From positions 1-34,396 of the forward strand of contig JAADEB010000059.1 of NCBI GenBank assembly GCA_013153655.1: DNA of 34,396 nt, in the 5' to 3' direction. Positions 25,034 to 32,689 of this stretch are shown piece by piece. Source of the DNA: Chlorobiota bacterium (GTDB taxonomy: Bacteria > Bacteroidota > Bacteroidia > Flavobacteriales > Flavobacteriaceae). The notes beneath the pieces are model-generated. The model did no database searches. It was not told where the DNA came from and worked only from the letters and a program-made list of their open reading frames with translations. The number at the start of each line of letters is the position of its first letter. Position 1 is the stretch's first letter. The translations under genes and the position numbers were made by a program.

Positions 25034-25405
25034 ATGATGAAGGAGAAACCCACATATGATTTCCCCGAAACCTTCCGGAAACATTACCGTATTCCGGAAA
25101 AATATTTTGAAGATTTGGAAACGCGCATGACGGCCCGGATACGGCATGAGAACCCCCGGGTCAAACGTCGTCCGTACGCTTGGGTATCCCTGGCGGCGGC
25201 CACCGTGTTGTTGCTAATCGGATGGGGATTTTACCGGCAAATGTTATCGGCGGGCGATATGCCCCCGGAAACCGACAGTTTGCAAGTTTCCGGACCGGCG
25301 CTTATTACCCGCCCGGATAACGGAGACAACGATTTTTCGGATATCCCCGACGAAGTGATAGATGAATATCTCCTGGCCGCCGACGATTTGGAATACGATA
25401 TTTAA
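25034..25405 (+). CDS. Small single-pass membrane protein, anti-sigma-like
   Basis: From the ATG at 25034 the product is 123 residues (ATG 25037 is equally possible; the longer TTG start at 25004 lies close to the terminator). The N-terminal 45 residues are cytoplasmic and contain the IPEKYFEDLETRM motif, of the [VI]P-x-x-YF-x-x-L type, found in Bacteroidota proteins encoded beside ECF sigma factors. One membrane helix spans about 48-67. The outer tail is acidic, ending DEVIDEYLLAADDLEYDI. No zinc-binding HxxxCxxC motif is present, so it is not a ZAS-type anti-sigma factor. It is followed 18 bases later by a Spy-like gene, a usual pairing, but no sigma gene is adjacent. Confidence 0.72.
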   Translation: MMKEKPTYDFPETFRKHYRIPEKYFEDLETRMTARIRHENPRVKRRPYAWVSLAAATVLLLIGWGFYRQMLSAGDMPPETDSLQVSGPALITRPDNGDNDFSDIPDEVIDEYLLAADDLEYDI

Positions 25406-25423
25406 ACACTAAAATCATATGTT

Positions 25424-26002
25424 ATGAAACGTTTTTTTCTGTTGTTTACCATTGCTTTACTATGGTATTATCCCATGGAAGCACAGCACCAAAAACCGGT
25501 CAAACCGCATTCCCCCCGATATGAACAACGCCGTGGAAAACCCGGGCATCACGGAGGTCCGGTTATGAATGAACGTATGTTTAAGGAAAAATATCAACGC
25601 CTGATTCAGAAGAAATGGCAATTTGTTCAAGAACGTCTCCGGCTTAGCCCGCGCGAAGCGCGCGAACTTAAACCCGTCATGGAAGCATATGACAAGGCCA
25701 TGATGAAACTCGTGATTCGTAAACGCAAAATTTTACGCCGTTTAAAGAAAAACAATCCGCAACCTTTGTCCGCTGCACAAGCGGCCGGGGAAATGGATAA
25801 ATTATTGGCCATCGAAAAGGAGATGCACCGGGTTAAAATGAAATATTATTCGCAAATTCAGCGGATTTTGCCTCCTCGCAAAGCTTTGGAACTCATCGGC
25901 CTGGAAGATGCTTGGCGCCACAGGCTCATGCAATACCGCCGGAAGCACAGACAAAAGCCCGGCCAACCCGACAGGCCCCATATTTTGAAAGAAAGGCAAT
26001 AA
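25424..26002 (+). CDS. Spy/CpxP-like periplasmic protein
   Basis: The 192-residue product has a signal peptide (...WYYPMEAQ, about 21) and is then almost entirely helical and strongly basic (about one third Lys/Arg/His). The segment LRLSPREARELKPVMEAYD matches the LTxxQ-type helix of the Spy/CpxP and heavy-metal-resistance families, with L-S-P replacing L-T. A second helix repeats the theme (YYSQIQRILPPRKALEL). Members are periplasmic chaperones or stress sensors. It is co-directional with the membrane protein upstream and followed by its own terminator. Confidence 0.75.
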   Translation: MKRFFLLFTIALLWYYPMEAQHQKPVKPHSPRYEQRRGKPGHHGGPVMNERMFKEKYQRLIQKKWQFVQERLRLSPREARELKPVMEAYDKAMMKLVIRKRKILRRLKKNNPQPLSAAQAAGEMDKLLAIEKEMHRVKMKYYSQIQRILPPRKALELIGLEDAWRHRLMQYRRKHRQKPGQPDRPHILKERQ

Positions 26003-26020
26003 TATTACCGTTATGGATTT

Positions 26021-26049
26021 AACGCCCTCCGGAGAGGGCGTTTCTTTTA
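26021..26049 (+). terminator. Intrinsic terminator after the Spy-like gene
   Basis: AACGCCCTC (26021-26029) and GAGGGCGTT (26034-26042) pair perfectly over 9 bp with a CGGA tetraloop, followed by TCTTTT. The 180 bases after it hold nothing recognisable. Confidence 0.85.
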
Positions 26050-26230
26050 ATCAAGATATCATAAGTACTCATACTGAACCCTTTAAAGGCAATTGCAAAT
26101 GGATAAAATTATTTCTGATTTTCTTATGTTTAATATGAATTTGTATTGATTTCCAATTACTATAAATGTTTCCTAAAAGAACATTAACTCCTCGTCATTT
26201 TCTTCTTATACAATTCATAAACTTAAAAAA

Positions 26231-26620
26231 TTATCCCACACCCAGGATATGTTTCAGATCGTCCACCATGTTTTCCCAAAGCATGAGGGTTTCCTCTTCA
26301 TTATCATCCGAGAAATCGGTGATGAGGAGGGAAACATCGTCGGTGAGTTCGTCCACCAAAATTTTAAATTCGGTGTAATATTCGGTTTCCTTACCTTCTT
26401 GATCAAGCCATTGAAATCGAACCCGTTCATTTTTTTTGTTACGGGTGAGTTTGGCGCGTTCTTCGGAATCGCCCCAGATAAAAATGTAATTTCCGCCGCG
26501 GAATACCACATCATCGGCAAACCATTGCGCCAGTGCCGAGGGAGCCGTTAAATATTTGTGCAACATCGCGGGGGAAACCTTGATAAGGAATTCGAATTGA
26601 TACTTTTTCTTCTTGGCCAT
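26231..26620 (-). CDS. START-like (SRPBCC) domain protein
   Basis: The 129-residue cytoplasmic protein starts MAKKKKYQFEF. It follows the pattern of the short START-like/AHSA1-type proteins conserved in Bacteroidota: YLTAPSALAQWFADDV, then YIFIWGDSEERAKL, then RFQWLD and an acidic stretch SLLITDFSDDNEEETLMLWE. The fold has a helix-grip cavity that binds hydrophobic ligands; no ligand is known for this group. It is a single gene. Confidence 0.85.
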   Translation of the reverse strand: MAKKKKYQFEFLIKVSPAMLHKYLTAPSALAQWFADDVVFRGGNYIFIWGDSEERAKLTRNKKNERVRFQWLDQEGKETEYYTEFKILVDELTDDVSLLITDFSDDNEEETLMLWENMVDDLKHILGVG

Positions 26621-26766
26621 ACAACTTTCTGTTTCGCGAGCAAATTATAAATAATTTTCGATTAATTCAAATAAATATTAGCTAAGAGGGACAGGGACAC
26701 TCCGAGGAGTTATGAAAAAGATTATTATCGAGCAAACCGCGGGAATATAGCCACGGGTACCAGGAT

Positions 26767-27054
26767 TTAGGATTTGTTTGAGTCTTCCTTGTCCACTTTT
26801 TTGACTTCGATACGGGGGAGGCCTTCTGCGGGGTCTTTCATTTTTTCGGGGTCGTCGGCCAGGGCATTCAAGTCTTTTACAATCTCTTCGATTTGTTCAT
26901 CGGTAAAGCCTTTGTCTTTGCAGGCCGTTTCCAGGGTACCCCAAATAGGTTCACCGCAGCGGATACATTTGATTCCGCGTACGCGCAGGAATTCTTCGGC
27001 AAAGGGATAATCTTCCACCAAATCTTCAATGGTAATATCTTTGGTAATAGGCAT
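26767..27054 (-). CDS. DUF1858 domain protein with CxxC motif
   Basis: The 95-residue product has ITKDITIEDLVEDYP at the start, then GIKCIRCGEPIWGTLETACKDKG, the hallmark of DUF1858; Cys30 and Cys33 could bind metal or a redox partner. The C-terminal 30 residues are charged and variable. Members are often found near hybrid-cluster or nitrite-related proteins, but nothing here supports that. The stop codon lies inside a short-word repeat (AAATCCTAAATCC on the minus strand). It is divergent from the HU/SPOR gene. Confidence 0.85.
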   Translation of the reverse strand: MPITKDITIEDLVEDYPFAEEFLRVRGIKCIRCGEPIWGTLETACKDKGFTDEQIEEIVKDLNALADDPEKMKDPAEGLPRIEVKKVDKEDSNKS

Positions 27055-27083
27055 TTGAATCGGTTTTGGGATTTTTGCAGGGT

Positions 27084-27091
27084 CAAAATTA
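27084..27091 (-). promoter_or_regulatory. -7 element of the DUF1858 gene
   Basis: On the minus strand TAATTTTG matches TAnnTTTG, 30 bases before the ATG at 27054. The place expected for the -33 element holds the palindrome at 27107-27120 instead. Confidence 0.45.
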
Positions 27092-27106
27092 CAAAAAAAT
27101 CGGTGG

Positions 27107-27120
27107 CCGAAGCGCTTCGG
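27107..27120. promoter_or_regulatory. Perfect 14-bp palindrome between divergent genes
   Basis: CCGAAGCGCTTCGG is a perfect palindrome. It sits midway between the -7 elements of the DUF1858 and HU/SPOR genes (about 15 bases from each), a natural place for an operator controlling both. No regulator gene is known for it. Confidence 0.45.
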
Positions 27121-27135
27121 AAAAAGGAAAAATCC

Positions 27136-27143
27136 TATATTTG
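27136..27143 (+). promoter_or_regulatory. -7 element of the HU/SPOR gene
   Basis: TATATTTG matches TAnnTTTG exactly, but it ends only 5 bases before the ATG at 27149. If used, transcription would start at or next to the start codon, giving a leaderless message. No TTTG is found at the -33 position. Confidence 0.4.
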
Positions 27144-27148
27144 TACAT

Positions 27149-28099
27149 ATGAAAAAGAACCTGGAACAACATATTGCCGACCTGCTGCAACGTTATGATT
27201 TGGTAACGGTGCCGGGGTTCGGAACCTTTGTAGCCAAGCGAAAACCGGCATATTATGCGGAGGAAGACCACAGCTTTTTTCCGCCTTCCAAAGATTTGAC
27301 CTTTAATCTCCGCTTACGTACCGACGACGGACTGCTCAGCGACAGCATCGCGCGCCGGGAAAACATGACCCGCGCGGAGGCCCGCCGTTTGATCGACCGC
27401 ATTACCGACGAATGGGTTGCCGGCCTCAACCGTCACGGTCATCTCTATTTGGATCCGCTCGGCTCTTTTGTGTTTCATGACGGTAAGCTTAGGTTTATTT
27501 CCGCTCCGGGCATTAATTTTTTGCCGGAAGCTTTCGGTTTGCATCCCGTAGTACGCAGACCGGTTGAAAAACACGAAACCTTATTGACTTCCATTCCTAA
27601 AACAAAAACACCGGTGTACACATTGCCTACTTCCCGAAAATTATCCGTAAAAAGAACCGTAATGACCGCCGCCGCCGCACTTTTGATAGCGGGTTCGGTG
27701 GCATGGACTTTTATGCATTTCGGCTCCGCATCCATGTCCGGAACCGAAACCGTTCAGCAAGCTTCCTATACTTTGGAAGCCACCTTTCCGCCGGTTAAAA
27801 TTCATCCGGTCAAAAAGGCCGTGAATGAAACATTGACACAAGATAACCGGACAGCCGGCACGGAAGTGCAAGGTCCTACTTACTACCTCATTGCAGGTGC
27901 TTTCGGCCAAGAAGCCAATGCGCGCAAATTGATGGAACGCTTGGCAGCCGAAGGGTATACACCCGTAGAGGCGGGAACCAATGCCAAAGGTTTGCATTTG
28001 GTGGCCATTGCCGCTTATAAGGATGCCGGAGAGGCTCAAAAAGCCAAACAAGAATTGCGTGCCGCAGGCAAAGAAGTTTGGATTCTTACAAAAGGTTAA
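27149..28099 (+). CDS. HU-domain and SPOR-domain membrane protein
   Basis: The 316-residue product begins with a CCDC81-like prokaryotic HU domain (residues 1-40: LVTVPGFGTFVAKRKPAYY) and a second HU-like domain (about 60-125: DPLGSFVFHDGKLRF). A single membrane helix is at 170-190 (VMTAAAALLIAGSVAWTF), then a linker and a C-terminal SPOR domain (243-316: TYYLIAGAFGQEANARKLM ... AIAAYKDAGEAQKAKQEL). SPOR domains bind denuded peptidoglycan at division sites, and the HU part may touch DNA or other HU domains, so this protein may link the cell wall and nucleoid. Of the Bacteroidota proteins with this layout, none that I know has a tested function. Confidence 0.9.
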   Translation: MKKNLEQHIADLLQRYDLVTVPGFGTFVAKRKPAYYAEEDHSFFPPSKDLTFNLRLRTDDGLLSDSIARRENMTRAEARRLIDRITDEWVAGLNRHGHLYLDPLGSFVFHDGKLRFISAPGINFLPEAFGLHPVVRRPVEKHETLLTSIPKTKTPVYTLPTSRKLSVKRTVMTAAAALLIAGSVAWTFMHFGSASMSGTETVQQASYTLEATFPPVKIHPVKKAVNETLTQDNRTAGTEVQGPTYYLIAGAFGQEANARKLMERLAAEGYTPVEAGTNAKGLHLVAIAAYKDAGEAQKAKQELRAAGKEVWILTKG

Positions 28100-28136
28100 G
28101 TTTTTTAGTCGAAAATCATTTGATAAAATTTTCCAT

Positions 28137-28167
28137 AAAAAACGACCGGTCCGTAATGGACCGGTCG
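28137..28167 (-). terminator. Intrinsic terminator of the T9SS lamin-tail protein gene
   Basis: CGACCGGTCC (28143-28152) and GGACCGGTCG (28158-28167) pair perfectly over 10 bp with a 5-nt loop. On the minus strand the hairpin is followed by six T residues. It may also stop plus-strand transcription from the HU/SPOR gene. Confidence 0.88.
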
Positions 28168-28191
28168 AATTGTTTTGTGGTAAACGGTGTT

Positions 28192-29907
28192 TTATTTAAC
28201 CAATAATTTCAATACGGATACGCGATTTCCTTCACGTACACGCAGCATATAGATGCCGGGACGTACTTGCAGGCGGATCCATCCGTTGCCTTGGAGGCGG
28301 GTGGTAAGAATTGTTTTACCCGTAATATCCACCAATTGAACCGATTTTTCCAAACCGGCAGGCGTATGGATGTAGACGTTTCCACCGGTTACGGGGTTGG
28401 GATAGATGCGCAAGCCGGCAATGGGATTTGTGCTCATGCCAAGCGTAATATCGTTAATGCTTCGAGGATATACTTGGGGATGTCCGTAATACTCAGCACC
28501 TATTCCCGTTACATCCACTTCTTCGGTGGGTATGCTTTCTCCGGCAAGATCGGAGAAGAATACACGTAAGGTAGTGGTATCCGTAGCGTTATACAGATCA
28601 TAATTGGTGCGAGCCTCGAAGACGGTATTGCCTCCGGAGGTATCGATACGGACACGGGTGAACTTGATCAATTCCGATTCGTAATCGTCATGATTGGCAT
28701 TGAAATCGGCAATATTTACTTCCTGAGGCGTAACGGTATTATTGGAAGAAGAAGTGCCGGGGTCAACGGTGGGAATCAATTCCATCATACCAGCATAGGA
28801 TGCCAATTTACCTTTCAGGTTGGTTACACCGTCATACAAGTTGTATTGGTTATAATCGATTACAGCGTTAGGGTCATAAATCATGATACCGGCGGAAGCA
28901 TCCTGTACGAAAGCATTAAGTCTTCCGCGATTTTCTTGCCCGCCAATAATAATCACTTCACCGGTTACTTCGTAATAATCGCCAATGGTTCCTGCACGCA
29001 AGGCCGCCAGGTCAGCCACTTGGGTGTAGGAAGCGATGGTGAAGCTCACTTGATCGGTTACAGCAGGATTTAGAGAGTTGCCGGTGCTATCCACTAATTC
29101 CATGCTCACGCTATGATTACCTTGCGAAAGACCTGTCAATTGGATGGGATCGGTATCGTATTTGTCTTGTGAAGCACCGCCGTCAACGGAATAAACGATA
29201 TAACCGTCGCCGCCGGATTGTGCCACGGTGAAATTGTTTACGGTGAATTCCACGGTAACATCGGTGGTTTCGGGATTGAACACATAACCGTCGGAAGGGG
29301 AGGTAATGAGCAATTCGGGTTGGGAGCTACATCCGTTGTAGGACCCCAGCTGGTCCCAACCGGCATCCCTGTCCAGAACATTCCATTGGGAATCGTCGGC
29401 ATTGGTTCCGGCCGATACGGCCCAGTCGGTGGTGGGGCTACATACAGTGGATTTTCGGATGAGTGTATGATTCACGGTAGCATTGGACACACCTGCTACC
29501 GTCCAACCATCACCAGGATCCACACCCACTTCGCCGATTACATCCAACGGGTTACCGTTTTTTGTCAAAACCACGGCGTCGTCACCATTAAAATAAGTTA
29601 CCGTGGAGGTGGTGTCGGCTGCATTAAGAATGGCTTGATCGGCACTGGAATTGGCAATCACATAAACGTCGCCGGAAGCCAATGTGCCGGTAAGGGTCAA
29701 TGAATTTGTCGCTGTGCTATCTCCGTTGGCATACAGTTCCACGGCATATTGCGAAAGGTCAACATCGGCGCCGGTTCCGTTGTAAATTTCCAAAAATTTG
29801 TTGTTAGACGAACCTTCGCCGTATTTGCTGAAATACAAGTCGGTGGCTTGGCCGTAAGCCAGACTTGTCAGTAAGAAGGACATGAAAAGAAAATAGATTT
29901 TTTTCAT
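28192..29907 (-). CDS. Secreted lamin-tail-domain protein with OB-fold-like region and T9SS type A sorting domain
   Basis: From the ATG at 29907 (MKKIYFLFMSFLLTSLAYGQ) the product is 571 residues; longer frames to 30009 would bury the signal peptide. A lamin-tail domain (LTD) spans about 20-190 (LYFSKYGEGSSNNKFLEIYNG). A bacterial Ig-like domain covers 198-292, an OB-fold or DUF5689-like region 296-488 (GTIGDYYEVTGEVI, NAFVQDASAGIMIYD), and the type A sorting domain 500-571 (LRIYPNPVTGGNVYI). LTD + OB + T9SS is a common Bacteroidota layout for extracellular nucleases and adhesins, but no nuclease domain is present here. It is exported by the T9SS and probably surface-bound. Confidence 0.9.
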   Translation of the reverse strand: MKKIYFLFMSFLLTSLAYGQATDLYFSKYGEGSSNNKFLEIYNGTGADVDLSQYAVELYANGDSTATNSLTLTGTLASGDVYVIANSSADQAILNAADTTSTVTYFNGDDAVVLTKNGNPLDVIGEVGVDPGDGWTVAGVSNATVNHTLIRKSTVCSPTTDWAVSAGTNADDSQWNVLDRDAGWDQLGSYNGCSSQPELLITSPSDGYVFNPETTDVTVEFTVNNFTVAQSGGDGYIVYSVDGGASQDKYDTDPIQLTGLSQGNHSVSMELVDSTGNSLNPAVTDQVSFTIASYTQVADLAALRAGTIGDYYEVTGEVIIIGGQENRGRLNAFVQDASAGIMIYDPNAVIDYNQYNLYDGVTNLKGKLASYAGMMELIPTVDPGTSSSNNTVTPQEVNIADFNANHDDYESELIKFTRVRIDTSGGNTVFEARTNYDLYNATDTTTLRVFFSDLAGESIPTEEVDVTGIGAEYYGHPQVYPRSINDITLGMSTNPIAGLRIYPNPVTGGNVYIHTPAGLEKSVQLVDITGKTILTTRLQGNGWIRLQVRPGIYMLRVREGNRVSVLKLLVK

Positions 29908-30016
29908 AATGAAGAGGTTTTGAGATTTTTCAAGTTGAAAGTTACGCATTTCCTTCGGATTGAAAAAAGATTTTTTACATAAAATTTTCAAAAAATCTTG
30001 TCTTTCCATACCACAT

Positions 30017-30047
30017 AAAAAAACCGTCCACCCCGGAAGGCGGACGG
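30017..30047 (-). terminator. Intrinsic terminator of the S8 peptidase operon
   Basis: CCGTCCACC (30024-30032) pairs with GGCGGACGG (30039-30047), 9 bp with one G-T, around CCGGAA. On the minus strand the hairpin is followed by seven T residues (30023-30017). Confidence 0.85.
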
Positions 30048-30074
30048 CCGGTTATTATTATTTATGGTGGTAAA

Positions 30075-31808
30075 TTATTTCGTGCCGGCGGCTTTTTTCT
30101 TTTCGGCCAATTCTTTGGCCATTTGAAGGGCGCGGTAAGCATTTACGATACGGCCGCTTTTGGACAAGGCTTCGAAGGGTTTTACCTCGGGTTCCTTGCT
30201 ACCGTCTTCACTGGGAACAAACACCATGATCACCGGCGCGATACCCGAATCCATCAGGATGTGTTTTACCTCGGAGGCCGTCAGTTCGGGATAACGCGAA
30301 CGAATCAAGGCGGCTACACCGGCGGCATCCGGAGCGGCCATGGAGGTGCCGTTGAAGGAAGCATAATCGCTGAAAGGCACGGTGGAGTAAATATCCACGC
30401 CGGGCGAAAATACGTCCACGGTGGTTTTGCCGTAGTTGCTGAACGAAGCGGGCAGGTCGGCTCCGAAGAAAGGACTGTAAGCACCGATGGTGATAAAGTT
30501 GTCGGCGATTTCTTGTCCGGGTTTTTCGCCGTCGTTGGGATAGGAGATGAATTCGCCGAATTTGTCCATATCCTTGGCATCGTTTCCGGCGGCATTGACG
30601 ATAAGCACATCGTGATCGGCGGCGTATTTGATGGCATCCCATACCCAATCCTTATGGGGGGAGAAATATTTACCGAAACTGCAATTGATAATTTTGGCGC
30701 CGTTATCCACCGCGTAGCGAATACCCAGCGCAATGTCTTTATCATATTCGTCACCGTCGGGAACGGCACGGATGGGCATGATCAGCACTTTGTCGGCCAC
30801 GCCGTTGATGCCGATACCGTTGTTGCGCTTGGCGGCAATAATACCGGCCACGTGGGTGGCATGAGCTTCGTCGGCGTCCACGGGGCGTACGTCGGGATTG
30901 CCGTAATTGCGGTCGTTCCAATCGTCGGGGTTGTCGCCCACTACGGCACGGCCGTTGAAGTCGATGTTCAGGTTGTATTTCAATTGGCCTTCCATATATT
31001 TGCGAAAACGTTCGATTCTTTTGTTGTGGCTGTTCAATCCTTGAAGATATTTTTCTTTGGCGGCCAGAATTTTTTCATCATCCGTTTGGATGGCCTTTAC
31101 TTTTTCTTCGGTAAGTTCATCGGTTTTAAGGTAATCTTTTAGGGTATTTTCCACCTGTGCAACCATGGCCTCATACATTTTCAGCTGGCGTTCCATGCCT
31201 TTGGCTTCTTTGAGTTTTTCGGCCAATTTTTTTTCGGCGCGTTGATAGAGGCGGAACATTTCGCGGTCTTTTTCGGGAATTTGGTCGATGGTTTTACCGG
31301 CCCACAGCGGTCGGTATTTGGCCACGATGCGGGTGAGTTCCAGTTGTTCGGCATAGGCTTTGCGTCCGTCGCGGTTGCCCAGGAAATTCCAGCCGTGTAC
31401 GTCGTCCACGTAGCCGTTGTGATCGTCATCGATGCCGTTGCCGGGAATTTCGTCGCGGTTGGTCCAAATCACGTCTTTGAGGTCTTCGTGATCAATGTCC
31501 ATACCGGAGTCCAGGACGGCCACTATGACGGTGTCGCCCTTGGGAAGGTCCTTCATCAATTCGGCGTAGGCGCGGTTGACGCTCATGCCGGGAAGTTTGT
31601 CGGTCAGCGGGTCTTTGTGTTGCCAGCCGCGTACTTCTTCGCGGGTGTAGAGTGCGCTGATTTTGTCGGGAACGGATGCTTCGGTTTTGGCGGCGGTTTC
31701 GGTTCCTTCGGCTTTTTTTGCCTCGCCGGCGGTTTTCCGGAAAGCGCCACAACCGGTCATACCGTAGGCCAACAGACCTACGAGTACTATTCTTGCTATT
31801 GTTTTCAT
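30075..31808 (-). CDS. Subtilisin-like (S8) serine peptidase, lipoprotein
   Basis: The 577-residue protein has a lipobox (YGMTGC, Cys20) and should be envelope-anchored. The catalytic triad is complete: Asp100 in VIVAVLDSGMDIDH, His316 in DEAHATHVAG, Ser489 in FNGTSMAAP; the oxyanion Asn is residue 405 (NAAGND). Between Asp and His is an insert of about 130 residues (150-280), highly charged and helical, probably a coiled coil that covers or gates the site; this layout recurs in Bacteroidota S8 proteins. No T9SS sorting domain is present. It begins 17 bases after the MBL gene, so it is the last gene of the yebC operon, with a possible internal promoter. Confidence 0.93.
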   Translation of the reverse strand: MKTIARIVLVGLLAYGMTGCGAFRKTAGEAKKAEGTETAAKTEASVPDKISALYTREEVRGWQHKDPLTDKLPGMSVNRAYAELMKDLPKGDTVIVAVLDSGMDIDHEDLKDVIWTNRDEIPGNGIDDDHNGYVDDVHGWNFLGNRDGRKAYAEQLELTRIVAKYRPLWAGKTIDQIPEKDREMFRLYQRAEKKLAEKLKEAKGMERQLKMYEAMVAQVENTLKDYLKTDELTEEKVKAIQTDDEKILAAKEKYLQGLNSHNKRIERFRKYMEGQLKYNLNIDFNGRAVVGDNPDDWNDRNYGNPDVRPVDADEAHATHVAGIIAAKRNNGIGINGVADKVLIMPIRAVPDGDEYDKDIALGIRYAVDNGAKIINCSFGKYFSPHKDWVWDAIKYAADHDVLIVNAAGNDAKDMDKFGEFISYPNDGEKPGQEIADNFITIGAYSPFFGADLPASFSNYGKTTVDVFSPGVDIYSTVPFSDYASFNGTSMAAPDAAGVAALIRSRYPELTASEVKHILMDSGIAPVIMVFVPSEDGSKEPEVKPFEALSKSGRIVNAYRALQMAKELAEKKKAAGTK

Positions 31809-31825
31809 ATTAATGTAAAATGGTT

Positions 31826-32689
31826 TTATAGGTTAATAAATTCGTGCAAAGTTAAAATTTTATCCAATCGAACGCCTTTGTCGGTATGTTTGACGGTGAT
31901 GATTTCGTTTTCGGGATCGTGTTCCAGGAAGAGGTAAATGCCGTTGTCGGCGGCCCAGTTGAGGAAATCGTCTTTTTCGTCCAGGGTAATCAGCGGCCGT
32001 GTGTCGTAGCCCATCACATAAGGCAGGGGAATGTGTCCCGTGGTGGGAAGCAGGTCGGCCATGAACACCAAGGTTTTGTCGCCATGGTAAAGCACCGGTA
32101 GCATTTGGCTTTCGGTATGGCCGCTGACAAAAATAAAATCCATTTTCAGATCGGTGGCTCCCAGGCGGTTGCCCGCGTCGGGAGTGGGGACGAAATGCAG
32201 CACGCCGTGTTCTTGGAGGGGTACAAAATTTTCTTTCAGGAACGAAGCGCGTTCGCGCCGGTTGGGATGTACGGCCCAATCCCAGTGTTTTTCATTGGAC
32301 CAGTAGCGTGCTCGCGGGAAGGCGGGAACGAGGTTGCCCTCTTGGTCGCGGATAACCGATCCGCCGCAATGGTCGAAATGGAGGTGGGTCATGATCACGT
32401 CGGTGATGTCGTCCGGCGTGTAGCCCAGTTCTTCCAATTTGCGGTAGAGGCCGCCGCGGTTGGTGGGTTTGTAGTAGCCGAAAAATTTGTCGCTTTGTTT
32501 GTCGCCCATACCCGTGTCGATGAGGATAAGCCGGTCGCCGTCTTCGATGAGGAGGCTCCGGGTGGCCATTTGAATGAGGTTGTCTTCGTCGGCCGGGTTG
32601 GTGCGTTGCCAGAGCGTTTTGGGTACCACGCCGAACATGGCGCCGCCGTCCAGCTTGAAGTTTTCGTGAATGAGCGAGTGGAGTTTCAT
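31826..32689 (-). CDS. MBL-fold metallo-hydrolase
   Basis: The 287-residue cytoplasmic enzyme has the metallo-beta-lactamase motif THLHFDHCGG (residues 101-110; His102, His104, Asp106, His107). Later ligands are SGHTESQM (His near 193), FMADLLPTTGHI (Asp near 211) and FLEHD near the end. The N-terminal strand LLIEDGDRLILIDTGMGD is typical. It looks like the quorum-quenching-lactonase-like MBL subgroup, but substrate cannot be deduced. Its start overlaps the end of yebC by 4 bases (ATGA). Confidence 0.9.
   Translation of the reverse strand: MKLHSLIHENFKLDGGAMFGVVPKTLWQRTNPADEDNLIQMATRSLLIEDGDRLILIDTGMGDKQSDKFFGYYKPTNRGGLYRKLEELGYTPDDITDVIMTHLHFDHCGGSVIRDQEGNLVPAFPRARYWSNEKHWDWAVHPNRRERASFLKENFVPLQEHGVLHFVPTPDAGNRLGATDLKMDFIFVSGHTESQMLPVLYHGDKTLVFMADLLPTTGHIPLPYVMGYDTRPLITLDEKDDFLNWAADNGIYLFLEHDPENEIITVKHTDKGVRLDKILTLHEFINL
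31847..31854 (-). promoter_or_regulatory. Possible internal -7 element ahead of the S8 peptidase gene
   Basis: On the minus strand TAACTTTG matches TAnnTTTG and lies in the last codons of the MBL gene, 39 bases before the S8 ATG. No well-spaced -33 element is found. Confidence 0.3.
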
